In this document: positions 48,763 to 58,871 of the stretch, piece by piece
Layout of the letters: the number at the start of each line of letters is the position of its first letter
Numbering within the stretch: the stretch's first letter is position 1
Assembly: GCA_034521835.1 (NCBI GenBank)
Contig: JAXHMA010000006.1
Coordinates: forward strand, 930,001 to 994,000
Length of the DNA stretch: 64,000 bases
Reading direction: 5' to 3'
Origin: JAMQKA01 sp034521835
GTDB lineage: Bacteria > Bacteroidota > Rhodothermia > Balneolales > Balneolaceae
Made by a program: the position numbers and the translations under genes
The notes under the pieces: model-generated
Databases searched by the model: none
What the model was told of the DNA's origin: nothing
What the model saw: the letters and a program-made list of their open reading frames with translations, nothing else

Positions 48763-49401
48763 AGCTTCAATATTTCTAAAATAATCAAACAGTTTCTTTG
48801 AATCATTAGAGTCTAATATTTCCTTCGAAATGAACTCTAAAACTCTTTTCCTAATGTATTTATTTCCCTTCCATTCTTTATCAAGAACTTGTTTAGGAGG
48901 GACTGGCTGATTTTTTTTTAGTAAGAATAGTCTTTGTACATCTCTCCTAACTTTAGTTATATATTTTTTTTGGAAGGCAGGAGAAAGCTTTTCAAATTTA
49001 TTTCTAAGTGACTCTACATAATTATTAATCTTCGCCCGCTTTTTTTGAAGAGTAGATTCTGTAATTCTTACTTTAGTTTTCCATTTATCTTTTCCTTTTA
49101 ACCACCTGCCATATTTTGCAATATGGATCGCTAATTCAGATTCTAACCATTGTTTTGTATTTAGTTCAGACTTTTTAATCCAAGATAAATCTATACCATT
49201 CTTTTTTATCGGTTCACCTTCTCCTACAAATAAAAAATCATAATCTGACTCAGTATCATTAACACCAATAGCCCTTGATCCATATAGTATTATTTCGGAT
49301 GCACGAAATGTGGCATCTTTAATATCGATTCCTTTTTTTTTGAACAAATTCTCCAGATCTCTGATATTTTCAATTTGCATTTGTGGCACGCTCGAGATCA
49401 T
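48757..49401 (-). CDS. Pol-beta-like nucleotidyltransferase of unknown role
   Basis: The 214-residue protein has the nucleotidyltransferase signature EIILYGSRAIGVNDTESDYD (GSX11DXD-like) near residue 40. Lysine-rich helices follow (KRAKINNYVESLRNKFEKLS, KKYITKVRRDVQRLFLLKKN). It is larger than MntA-type antitoxins. Its stop codon lies in the attC 3' core GTTAG, and it reads against the usual cassette direction. It overlaps the upstream gene by 32 bases, so both form one unit, perhaps a toxin-antitoxin or defence pair. Confidence 0.75.
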   Translation of the reverse strand: MISSVPQMQIENIRDLENLFKKKGIDIKDATFRASEIILYGSRAIGVNDTESDYDFLFVGEGEPIKKNGIDLSWIKKSELNTKQWLESELAIHIAKYGRWLKGKDKWKTKVRITESTLQKKRAKINNYVESLRNKFEKLSPAFQKKYITKVRRDVQRLFLLKKNQPVPPKQVLDKEWKGNKYIRKRVLEFISKEILDSNDSKKLFDYFRNIEAT

Positions 49402-49768
49402 TTAAAAATGTATTAAGTTCATCGTATAAATCTTCTAAAACATCTAACAATTTCTGAAAAATACCATCTTGGAAATAAGACTCATGATTATACTCAGCAC
49501 TATCAATTAGACCATATAACTTTTGGGATAACTCAATGGCCTCCCTGTTTAAGTGAGCTGGGAAATTGTGTTCATGATAAAATTCAAGTATTTGAGTTAA
49601 ACTTATCGCACCATAGAAATTGTACTCATTCGTAAACGGCTCCAAATCCATAAGTTCACTCGTTATATAGTCAACTACTATTTGAACATCTTCAACATCT
49701 CCTAGATTATCTATATTTTGAGGATTTATTTCCGAAACAGCCTCCTTTGCATCTCTTATACTAGACAT
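49370..49768 (-). CDS. Acidic helical protein paired with the nucleotidyltransferase
   Basis: The 132-residue protein is acidic and predicted helical (NIDNLGDVEDVQIVVDYITS, ISLTQILEFYHEHNFPAHLN, IFQKLLDVLEDLYDELNTFL). No family is recognised and no RX4-6H motif is visible. Its 3' end overlaps the nucleotidyltransferase gene. As partner of such an enzyme it could be the effector or substrate. Confidence 0.6.
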   Translation of the reverse strand: MSSIRDAKEAVSEINPQNIDNLGDVEDVQIVVDYITSELMDLEPFTNEYNFYGAISLTQILEFYHEHNFPAHLNREAIELSQKLYGLIDSAEYNHESYFQDGIFQKLLDVLEDLYDELNTFLNDLERATNAN

Positions 49769-49977
49769 CGATCAATTATTTAACACCTAAAATCCGCAGG
49801 CTTTTTACTTGCATAGGATAATTATTTTACCGGAGGGTATGCGCATCTGATTTACTTTTAAGTGACCAATATCAGCAATCATTGAGCAGCAGATGTAGGC
49901 GAATGTTCGAATGTCATGGGAACCGAAGGCTCTTTTTACCCTGTTTTACCGGCTCGTATGCACACCTCGCCCATAGA

Positions 49978-51310
49978 CTATATTCCGCTTCCATACATTT
50001 GTGGCTCCGAGAGGGCTAGGCCGGGCAGGGGGCTGTAATCCTTGTCGGTGTAGAGTTTGAGCGCAGCCCGCCGGCCGGTCCTGATCCACTTGGCGGGGAC
50101 GCTGATGAAGCGGAAGATAAACTTCTTTGAGCCGGAAAGTAGGCTGTAGCCAAGAAAGTTGTTGGGCGTATCGTTCGATCAGATATCGGTAAAAATTAGC
50201 GATGATCCCGGTCAGGATCATAAAGGCCGTATTATGAGACAGCAGCGAGCAGGGCAGTTTCGACCAGCCAAAATCGTTGCCCATCACATCAAACAGCCGC
50301 TCACTGGCCCCGCGCCCGTTGTAGAAGGCCACGACTTCTTCGGGGGCGGCCTCCTGCTCGTCGGTAAGGATCGCCCGCCAGGTGTAGGCTCCGCCGCTGA
50401 AGATGTCGGCCTGCCCGTCGGCCCGTTTGAATCCGGCTGAGGACCAACCGGTAGGCGCGGTCTCCGCCAAAGGGGCGCCACCCGGAAAGTTCGGCCACAT
50501 CCATAGGCTGGCCGCTGATGGCGACGGATTTCCAGTCGTCTTCGGGCAGGGCCCCGACCTGCTGTTCCATGGCCGGGCTTCGTTTGGCCCGGATGCAGAA
50601 CGAGTTGCACTGGTTTTCGACTATCTTCACCGACCTCTTTCTGGTAGGAGGCCGAATCCGCACGGAACCGCCCGATGGAAACCTGATGATTGCTTAGGGT
50701 CTCAAATACCCGCTTCAGGGTCTGCTGCTGGGCGTAGGTGGCCGGGCTGTTGCCGCCCCGGCCTTCAATGTAGACCGGCTTGTTTCCGATGGAGGCGACG
50801 GCCGGCTGATAACCGTTGCATTTTTTATAGGTGCGGGCCGCATCCCATTTTTCGGTGGCGATAACCTGGTTGTCGTAGTCCAGGTCGTAGCAGTCCTGCT
50901 TGTTGAGCTGACCGGTAACCTGTAAGGCTCCCACCAATAGCTCGTTGAGGGGAGTGTTGATATTGAACTGATGGGCTACCCCGCTGGCCGGGTTCGATCT
51001 GCTCGGTGGTCTGTTGGCTGAGCTCCTTAAACCCCCGCAAGATGGTATCGGGGCTACTGGCTGACATGCCTTTGATTTGATCAAGCGGCCCGCTCAGGTG
51101 CTCGGCCAAGTCTTCGGCGCAGTCTCCGCCGCACAGGAAAATCCCCAGCTGATTGCCCACAATATCGCTATAGGAGAATCCCCTCGTCTGGACCCGCTCG
51201 CCCAGCTGCCGGTCGATAAGATCGGCCAGCCCAGACTGATGAAAATGCTCATAACAAAAATTAAATCCGCCAAATGGTGTGATCTTGTCCGCTGATTTTG
51301 TAATATGCAT
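49978..51310 (-). pseudogene. IS1380-family transposase, multiple frameshifts
   Basis: Fragments in order from 51310 are ITPFGGFNFCYEHFHQSGLA, GNQLGIFLCGGDCAEDLAEH and LDYDNQVIATEKWDAARTYK (first Asp region), then RFRADSASYQKEV (second Asp), and GRGASERLFDVMGNDFGWSK (Glu), ending in NFYRYLIERYAQQLSW and a tail to 49978. This is the IS1380 layout of about 440 residues. At least four frame changes are needed. The exact IS ends were not found. Confidence 0.75.
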
Positions 51311-51321
51311 GCATCATTTAT

Positions 51322-51967
51322 TTAGTGAGTGGTTTCACCTAAATAAATGAAAACTTCTGAGCCAAAAAAGCCTGAATACAACCTGTTCAGCAACTTTTTT
51401 GGCTCTTTTTTTATATTGCCTGCGGATTTAAGGTAACAATTAAATAGTTCAATTAAAAAAACTCCCACTACGATTAGATACATAATTGAATAAAAAAACC
51501 TATGTGGCTTTAACTCAACAAATCTTTGAAAGGGATGATTGAATAGTTTAGCCAACCTTGAAACTATCCTTCTCCAATAATTATAAATTCTATCTTTTAT
51601 AGGTCTTTTTTTTATAATTTTACCTTCATTCTTCACTTTTAAAGCCTCTATTGAAACCCTACTTATTTGAGGATGGTCAAAATTTACTCTGGGATTAGAA
51701 TTAAATGATTCTTCAATTTCTTGTATCCTTGAAGAAAATGATCTGAGCAATCTTTTTTGATAATTTTCAAAATTTTGAAAGGCAAATATAACTGGCAAAA
51801 TAAATAAATAGTAAAATTGAGGAACATTAGAAGCTAATCCTCCAAACACCGCTGCTACCATTATTGTAACTGCCCAATTTTTAATTTTGAATCAGAGAAT
51901 TCCCAATTTTATCCATCTTGCTTTGAAGCATTGAATATTCATCCCAACGTTTATCAAATTCACTCAT
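51322..51967 (-). pseudogene. Cassette-type membrane protein of unknown function, one frameshift
   Basis: The likely start is the ATG at 51967 (MSEFDKRWDEYSMLQSKMDK). A frame change near 51890 leads to IKIKNWAVTIMVAAVFGGLA and a first membrane hairpin (YYLFILPVIFAFQNFENYQK). A basic cytosolic region follows, then a last membrane helix (YSIMYLIVVGVFLIELFNCY). The total is about 214 residues. It is AT-rich like cassette genes but lies in reverse between IS1380 and IS copy 5. The family is not recognised. Confidence 0.55.
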
Positions 51968-52068
51968 ATATTCCTTCAAATAATTATTTGGTAAGAAATA
52001 TTTTGTTTTTGAGGATTAAGATCCTAAAATAGTTACAATTTTCTTAATTACATTTCGTCAGCTATCTA

Positions 52069-52303
52069 CCGCCTTAAAAGGACTTTGTTAAGGGCACAGT
52101 CATCAACCATCTTGGATGTTTAATTCCATAATTCCTGGTTCAAATCTATCGCTGGCAACCGATTTCAGTATTCGAATTCGGATTACCTGCCGGCATCCAA
52201 CCCTCTTTTCGGGCTTATCTTCCATCTATTGACAGAAGCTGTAGCTCAAAGTGAACCACTATCCCAGATCTCCCGCGGCCGGCCAACCGATGTCCCAATT
52301 CCG
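52069..52303 (-). mobile_element. IS110/IS1111-group element, copy 5 (non-coding end only)
   Basis: The stretch starts CCGCCTTAAAAGGACTTTGT and keeps the blocks TGCCGGCATCCAACCC, TTTTCGGGCTTATCTTCC and ACTATCCCAGATCT. It then stops and is fused to the 3' half of an attC. No transposase coding is left. It confirms the non-coding end as a conserved unit. Confidence 0.75.
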
Positions 52304-52423
52304 AGCTTCAACGTGGACGTCCCTCGCCAAGCCTGGCCGGTATTGATTTGTTTATGCCAAATAGTAAGATGGAAAGTGAATTAACAACATTACATGCGCC
52401 CGTTAAGCGCGAGATCGTTATAT
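52304..52423 (+). repeat. attC site 21, 5' core missing (right limit of the array)
   Basis: From GCTTCAACGTGGACGTCCCT to GCGCCCGTTAAGCGCGAGAT and 3' core GTTATAT (52417-52423). No further attC is found to the right. Confidence 0.75.
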
Positions 52424-52741
52424 AGAAATGTGCATTATAATTATATATGTCAGCATATATCTGGTCTATTTTTTCTTATCCCATAAACACGTAAATGTAT
52501 TGTTTAGTCCCATGGAAGGGAAAGAAAAAGGAAAATGACACTTAAAAATACATTTCCAGGTATTTGCGGAGATTATGCGAGTTCTCCGATGCGCGAAAAT
52601 ACTTTAGTGATACGGGAATTTTCCTTTGGCTTTGCTTGATTTGATTGCGTATTTACCATCCGGTTTTGCAGAGTATATCAGGCTGTCGCCAGCGAAATTC
52701 ATAAAAAATAGGTCACTTATTACAGGGCCGTTTGAATAAAT
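52424..52741. other. Non-coding stretch at the right border of the array
   Basis: No gene is recognised between the last attC and the symporter start. It may hold the promoter of the symporter operon. Confidence 0.3.
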
Positions 52742-54216
52742 ATGACAAACATCGACATAGCCATATTTTTTGTCTACCTGATTGGGATCACTGTCTTTGG
52801 CGGTTCTTTTTATCGAAAAAACAAGACCTCCTCCGCCTTTACGCTGGGCAATAACAATATCCCCGGATGGGTCATTGGGATGTCGATCTTTGCCACCTTT
52901 GTAAGCAGCATCAGTTATCTGGCTCTTCCCGGCCAGGCATTTATGACAAACTGGAATGCGTTTGTATTCAGTCTCTCTATTCCTGTTGCCATGGTTGTGG
53001 CCGTAAAGATATTCGTCCCGCACTACAGGAAGGTGAACAGCCCTTCTGCCTATACTTATTTAGAAAATCGATTTGGGTCATGGGCCAGGGCCTATGTATC
53101 AACCTGCTATTTGCTAACTCAGCTGATGCGTATTGGCATCATTCTTTATCTATTGGCACTGGCAGTTAATGCAGTGTTCGGATGGGATATTGCTGCTATC
53201 ATCATTGCAACAGGTATAATCGTGATCATTTATTCCGTTTTGGGCGGAATTCAGGCCGTAGTATGGACCGACGCTATACAGGGATTATTTTGATAGCAGG
53301 GGCACTGTTCTGTATTGGATACATCCTCTTTTCCTTGCCCGGAGGACCTGAGCAGATATTCATCACTGCTTTAGAAGATGACAAGTTTAGCTTGGGGAGC
53401 TTCGAGGTCAATATGTTTGAATCTACATTCTGGGTTGTTTTAGTTTATGGTATTTTTATAAATCTCCAGAATTATGGGATTGACCAGAACTATGTGCAGC
53501 GGTATGTAGCAGCACGGTCAGATAAGGAAGCGAAGCGTTCCGCATTGTTTGGGGGGCTACTGTATATCCCCGTATCCATGCTGTTTTTGTTTATTGGAAC
53601 AGCGCTCTATGTTTTTTATACGACATCAGGTGCCCAGCTACCAGCTGAATTAATGGATCCAAATAAAAGCGACCGGGTGTTTCCTTATTTTATCGTCCAG
53701 GAATTGCCACCTGGGATTGCCGGTCTGTTAATAGCATCAATTTTTGCAGCCGGGATGAGTACCATATCTACAAGTCTTAATAGCTCCGCCACCGTATTTC
53801 TTACCGACTATTACGAGCGTTTTTTTAAGCGATCAGCCACCGAAAAAGATTCGATGAGGGTGCTTTATCTTTCATCTTTTTTGATTGGATCAACAGGCAT
53901 TGTGATCGGGCTATTGCTGATTAATGTAACAAGTGCTCTCGATGCCTGGTGGAAATTGTCCTCAATATTTAGCGGAGGCATGCTTGGCCTTTTTCTGCTT
54001 GGCATATTTACGCGGAAAAAGAATGTGGTAGGGGCTATAACAGGAGTAATCGCTGGAATACTTGTTATCCTGTGGTTGAGCCTTTCCAGGTTTTTTCAAC
54101 TGGAAGAGACTCTTGGATATCAAATCCATTCTTATCTGACTATTGTGATGGGGACAACAACTATTTTTCTCACCGGCTTTATTATATCAGTCATGAAAAG
54201 CGATGATAAAGAGTAA
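52742..54216 (+). pseudogene. Sodium:solute symporter (SSS family), one frameshift
   Basis: The two frames give about 490 residues and 13 membrane helices. The SSS signs are GNNNIPGWVIGMSIFATFVS near the N-terminus and NYGIDQNYVQRYVAARSDKE (the family signature region) in the second frame. The break near 53290 is a single missing base (QGLF-stop instead of QGIILIAGA). With the DapA-family aldolase 54 bases downstream and the BNR protein, it may import a sialic-acid-like sugar acid. Confidence 0.8.
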
Positions 54217-54269
54217 CTGCTGATAAGAAATCATTCAATAAAAAAACAATTACCTAAGCACGAAATTAA

Positions 54270-55178
54270 ATGGACAGTACAGAAGGTATAATACCACCAA
54301 TGATAACCCCGCTGCTCAGTGAGGAAAAGCTGGATCTACAGGGACTTAATCATTTGATTGACCATCTTATATCCGGAGGGGTGCATGGGTTGTTTGTATT
54401 GGGTACCACAGGAGAAGGTCCAAGTTTAAACCATGCGTTGCGCCTGGAACTGGTTAAAAGGGTTTGTGAACGGGTAGGGGACCGTATACCGGTGTTGGTT
54501 GGACTTATGGATACATCCTACAAAGAATCTGTCGACCTTGCACATAAAGCAAAAGCATTGGGGGCCAAGGCGTTTGTCGTTGCTCCTCCCTGCTTTTTCC
54601 AGATTGATCAGGATGAGTTATATAATTTTACAAACCAGATGCTTGATGACATTACACTGCCGGTTTATTTATACAATAATCCCGGTTTAACAAAGGTCTC
54701 CTTTGAATTAAAAACGGTCGAAAAGCTGCTGACCAACGATAACGTTCGGGGCATTAAAGACAGTTCAGGAGATATGATATATCATCAAAAATTACAGGCT
54801 GCAACGAAGACCTCTCAGACCTCTTTGTTTATAGGACCCGAAGAGTTGTTAATGGAATCTTTGATTATGGGAGGAAATGGGGGTGTTTCCGGGGGAGCCA
54901 ATATATTTCCGAAGCTATATGTGAATATGTATAACACGGTAACTTCTGGTAATTGGAAGAAAGCACGTGCATTACAACGAGAAATCATGCAGCTCAGCGA
55001 TGTTGTTTACAGCGGCAATGGCTGTGGGGCCGCCGGGGTGATTAATGGTATTAAAAGCGCCCTTAACCATCTGGGGATATGTAGTGATTACGTTGCAAGA
55101 CCACTAAATAAAGCCAGCGAGAAAAAGTCAAAGAAGATTCAGAACTGGTTAGCTGAAAAGGAAGCATCCGTAAAATGA
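54270..55178 (+). CDS. DapA/NanA-family aldolase
   Basis: The 302-residue protein is a class I aldolase of the DHDPS/N-acetylneuraminate lyase family. It has GLFVLGTTGEGPSL, PVYLYNNPGLTKV (Tyr) and the Schiff-base lysine in RGIKDSSGD. Placed between a symporter and a sialidase-like gene, a catabolic sugar-acid lyase is more likely than lysine biosynthesis. That is inference. It is intact and cytosolic. Confidence 0.85.
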   Translation: MDSTEGIIPPMITPLLSEEKLDLQGLNHLIDHLISGGVHGLFVLGTTGEGPSLNHALRLELVKRVCERVGDRIPVLVGLMDTSYKESVDLAHKAKALGAKAFVVAPPCFFQIDQDELYNFTNQMLDDITLPVYLYNNPGLTKVSFELKTVEKLLTNDNVRGIKDSSGDMIYHQKLQAATKTSQTSLFIGPEELLMESLIMGGNGGVSGGANIFPKLYVNMYNTVTSGNWKKARALQREIMQLSDVVYSGNGCGAAGVINGIKSALNHLGICSDYVARPLNKASEKKSKKIQNWLAEKEASVK

Positions 55179-55420
55179 GCTGATAATTGTGGAAGGTAAT
55201 CGTAATATGGCCTGAGTTCGATATTGGAAATAGCCGAAAAATAATCTCCCCGACATCCTACACCGAAGCCTCGGGGCACACGGTGGGAGGGAGGGAGGGG
55301 GGGCATCATGATAATGCGGTCTTGTAGTCCGGTTTGCAAGCCGTCACAGGCATCCGGATAATTTTTATAAGTTGCGGTGACCATCGCAGACAATTCAAAA
55401 TCACTAAAATTGCGGGATAT

Positions 55421-56608
55421 ATGAAAACCATCAGAATACCATTCGTATTGTCAATTTTACCAGTTGTCTTGTTCCTTTCCTGTACTGATGCTGATGAAGC
55501 AGAACGTCAAACGGCAACGCAAAATCCTCACGATCCCCGGCATTCAAAGGTTTACTACGAAGAGGAAAGCTATGCCGGCTGGCCGGCCAATCACGGGATA
55601 TGGAGCTGGGATGATGAAATCCTATTTGGCTTTGTTAAAGCAGATCATGAACAGGAAGCGGGCGGACTTCATACCTATGATCAAAGTACAACCAGAATTA
55701 AATATGCGCGCAGTTTAGATGGAGGCAAAACCTGGACCATTAAGGATGCCTATGAAGCGGGGCAGACGGGAAGGGGATATGACCATGAACTTTCTGAGGA
55801 TGAAGCTACGACCCCTCGGGAGATGAAAGAGCCCATCGAGGATTTTACCGATCCCAACTTTATTCTAACTTTTCTGCGGGAAGATAACGATCACGGTCCT
55901 TCGCATTTTTATTATTCCAATGATAAAGGAGCTTCGTGGGAAGGACCGTTTCGTTTTCCTGATTTGGGGACGCCCGGCGTTGCCACAAGAACGGACTATA
56001 TCGTCAATGGAGAAAAGGATTTGGGGGTATTCCTTACGGTAGCCAAAGAAAATGGTAATGAAGGGAGAGTGGCCTATGCGCGTACCCAAGATGGTGGCTT
56101 GAACTGGGAGATTGTCTCGTGGATCGGGCCCGAACCCCAGGGTTTTGATATCATGCCCTCCTCGGTTCGTCTGTCTGATACGGAAATATATACGACCATC
56201 CGTTCGCGAACTCCGGAGGGATTAGATCTTATCACGGCCTATCGGTCTGAAGATAACGGGGAGACGTGGCAGCAAATGCCCAATCCGGTTTTTGATACCG
56301 GCCGGGGCGGATCTCCCCCTTCCTTGGTGCAGATGGAAGATGGTCGTCTTGCATTGGCATACATTTATCGGAGCGAGTACGGCTCAAGGGTTAACATTCG
56401 ATTAAGTGAAGATAACGGAGAGACCTGGAGCGATGAAATTATGCTGCGGGGCGGAGATGGGGCCAGCAGGGATGCCGGGTATCCGCGGATGGTACAACGC
56501 CCCGATGGCAAACTGTTGATGGTCTATTATTGGAACCATGCCTTGCGTGATGATGCCACGCCATATCGCTATATAGCCGCTACCCTTTTTAATCCTGAAA
56601 ATTTGTGA
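55421..56608 (+). CDS. BNR/Asp-box sialidase-like lipoprotein
   Basis: The start is the ATG at 55421, because it opens a lipoprotein signal (MKTIRIPFVLSILPVVLFLS, then Cys). The 395-residue protein is a six-bladed propeller with Asp-boxes SLDGGKTW, SNDKGASW, TQDGGLNW and two SEDNGETW. Exo-alpha-sialidases and related exo-glycosidases share this fold. An Arg triad could not be assigned with certainty. It would act at the outer membrane, releasing a sugar for the upstream symporter and aldolase. Confidence 0.8.
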   Translation: MKTIRIPFVLSILPVVLFLSCTDADEAERQTATQNPHDPRHSKVYYEEESYAGWPANHGIWSWDDEILFGFVKADHEQEAGGLHTYDQSTTRIKYARSLDGGKTWTIKDAYEAGQTGRGYDHELSEDEATTPREMKEPIEDFTDPNFILTFLREDNDHGPSHFYYSNDKGASWEGPFRFPDLGTPGVATRTDYIVNGEKDLGVFLTVAKENGNEGRVAYARTQDGGLNWEIVSWIGPEPQGFDIMPSSVRLSDTEIYTTIRSRTPEGLDLITAYRSEDNGETWQQMPNPVFDTGRGGSPPSLVQMEDGRLALAYIYRSEYGSRVNIRLSEDNGETWSDEIMLRGGDGASRDAGYPRMVQRPDGKLLMVYYWNHALRDDATPYRYIAATLFNPENL

Positions 56609-57003
56609 AGCACCACACTTCGTTTTGTCAGAGCAGAATTTCTTTGAGGATTACGCGAGGGGGAGATGTACAGTTGGTTATACAAAGTTGCTCAGTGGAA
56701 GTATGATTACAACCATAAAGCCCACAAATAGCTGGGATATAAAACACTAACAGCACTATTATCTCAATTAATGTTTCTACTTTTGAGTGATCTAAAAAAA
56801 GTTTCAACCTTATCGTATTGAGTTTGACGGGGAAGCGCTAGCATGGCCAGCTCGTCATGTCGGGCATTGAATGATCCGGGGCCGCTTTCTTTATACCGAA
56901 AGATTGGATTCATCAGGTAATGATATGCATTCGCACTTTTCCCGGTCGGAGAGTGGATTGTCTTTACTTCTTTTCCTAAAGGCCTGGCGGATGAATGGTT
57001 ACT
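56609..57003. other. Non-coding stretch after the BNR gene
   Basis: No gene is recognised. The frames present are short and unconserved in appearance. Confidence 0.3.
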
Positions 57004-57243
57004 TAGCCCTGATTATTCACCAAGAAATTTGGTTGTGCACAATGCGAAGAGGAAATGGTGACGGAAGGGTACTGGAGTACCCTGAGGAAGCCATTTTCAC
57101 TTCAAAGCAGTGCACAGGAAAATTTCGCAGCCTGTTACTGTAATCTCCCCCCAAATTTGAGCTATACCCAATTTTATATATATGTAATAATAACAATGAC
57201 TTAAACTGTATTTATTACTATTATCGTGAATAATCCGGGTTAG
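57004..57243. repeat. MITE family A, copy 2
   Basis: The ends are TAGCCCTGATTATTCACCAA and GTGAATAATCCGGGTTA, 240 bases. The inside differs from copy 1 except for the block AAATTTGAGCTAT near the right end, also present in copies 1 (TCAAATTTGAG) and 3. Confidence 0.65.
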
Positions 57244-57510
57244 CAACGGGCGCCAGTCTTTTGGGCGATACCCGTGAAGGGAGAAAAGGCAGTTCGACTT
57301 ACTAACGACAAGTGGGAGAATGGGTTATCTACGTGGAATAGCTGTACATCTTGTTAGAAATGAATTACAGTCTCACTAAAATGGCTATTTAACTGGCCAA
57401 GGCGGTTTCGATTTGTTCAGTTTCAGTAGTACCTTTTGCAATTAAACCCACATTTCGGTGCCTGCATGTGATTTACCGGGCCATAATACCACAGTCAATA
57501 TAAGTTAGCT

Positions 57511-58421
57511 ATGGATGCCATTAAAACATACAAAAGCACAAGGCAGAAACTTTTTGAGGTGGAAGGGATACAGCCGCAATCACAATTTGCCGTTACCAAT
57601 GGACCTATAGAAAACGTTCACTATCTTAAAGCTGGTGCCGGCCATCCCTTGATTCTCCTTCATGGAGGAGGCAGCCATGCCGGCGAATGGACGAATATTA
57701 TAAAACCGTTGTCCAAACACTACCAGTTGTACATTGTTGATCGTCCGGGATGCGGGTTAAGTGACACGTTTGATTATCGCGGGGTCGATTTACAAAAACA
57801 TGCTGTAGCATTTATCCAGTCTTTTATGGATAGTATCGGGCTGGAAAAAGCGGGGGTGGTGGGGCAATCAATGGGAGGATATTTCAGTATCTGTTTTGCT
57901 CTTCAGTATCCCGAACGCGTTAGTGAACTTTTACTGATTGGTGCACCTGCAGGCATGACCGCTGGATTCCCTATATGCTAAGGTTAATGGGAACAAAGGG
58001 AATAAACCGGATTCTGGTAAACACTGTAGCAAAACCAAGCCCTGAAAGCGTAAAGCAATTTCACGATCAATTGCTGGTTGCCGATATCGATAATCTATCC
58101 GATGATTATATCAGGCATGTCTATTACAGTCAATTGCTTCCCGGAGCGCAAAACTCTTTTCTATCGCTACTGGAAAACGTATTAACTCTGAAGGGATGGA
58201 GAAAAAGCTTGTACATAGGTGATAAACTATCTCAATTAAAAATAACGGTGCATTTTGTCTGGGGAGATCAGGATGCTTTTGAGAAGCCGGAAAGTGCCTT
58301 GCCCAAAGTGTCGGCTATTGATGAGTATACCTTCGGAAAAGTCGAAGACGCCGGACATTGCCCATGGCTTGATCAACCGGAGTATTGCAGCCGATTAATT
58401 TCTTCTTTGCTCAAAAAATAA
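57511..58421 (+). pseudogene. Alpha/beta hydrolase, one frameshift
   Basis: The protein has about 303 residues. It has PLILLHGGGSHAGEWTNIIK (oxyanion region), YIVDRPGCGLSDTF, the nucleophile elbow GVVGQSMGGYF (Ser), VWGDQDAFEKPE (acid) and VEDAGHCPWLDQPE (His), all as in typical esterase/lyase-like hydrolases. The frame breaks near 57962 and continues as WIPYMLRLMGTKGINRILVN. The substrate is unknown. Confidence 0.8.
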
Positions 58422-58500
58422 GCTCAGGATAAGCATATCTATATGGGTATAAACCACTCACAAACTTTACTTTGGCTATCTTGATTATTTAAGCTAACGT

Positions 58501-58618
58501 GCATTTCACAGCCCGCACAGAGTGTTACATTATTCAGGATCTTTTAAATCGAATGAACCTGGTGCGGGGCATGGTATAACATGAATTCTAAACAAATTCA
58601 TGTGATAAATGCAGGATA
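58501..58618. repeat. MITE family B, partial copy 2 (opposite orientation)
   Basis: CAGCCCGCACAGAGTGTTAC, TTATTCAGGATCTT and AACCTGGTGCGGGGCATGG match the complement of 12190-12300. It ends with AACAAATTCATGTGATAAAT and GCAGG, a family B end. About half of the element is missing. Confidence 0.55.
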
Positions 58619-58629
58619 AGTCAGGACTC

Positions 58630-58806
58630 TTATCCTTCTTCCTCATAGATCCTTGATTCAAGCATCTCCAGCCGCTTTTCGATCTGCAGCAGTTTATGCA
58701 GAATTAGCACGTGGGTTTTGCCCGCGTCAATGCCGACAGGGCTGTCGCTGCTTTCAATCTGTTTCAAAATGGATTGGTACTCCTTATCAGAAATGGTCAG
58801 ATCCAT
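58630..58806 (-). CDS. Small conserved-looking hypothetical protein
   Basis: The 58-residue frame reads MDLTISDKEYQSILKQIESS ... VLILHKLLQIEKRLEMLESR and ends EEEG. It is helical and acidic, without a known domain. It follows the SUI1 gene in the same direction by 65 bases. Confidence 0.5.
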   Translation of the reverse strand: MDLTISDKEYQSILKQIESSDSPVGIDAGKTHVLILHKLLQIEKRLEMLESRIYEEEG

Positions 58807-58871
58807 AGTAATATTATGAATGGTGATTGCTGTTTAGAAATGAAATGGGGAACAGGTTCAACTCAAGCAGC

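Noticed and set aside
10960..52423. CRISPR array
   Set aside because: The recurring sequences are 88-132 bases, imperfect, palindromic and separated by whole genes, not by 30-40 base spacers.
15083..52423. Vibrio-type VCR repeats
   Set aside because: The architecture is the same kind (attC), but the inner sequences differ from VCR as I know it, so I call them attC-like only.
52604..53023. 139-residue minus-strand frame
   Set aside because: It overlaps the symporter start on the other strand and has no recognisable features.
57004..57143. Protein-coding use of 56871-57143
   Set aside because: The frame runs into MITE family A and shows no domain.
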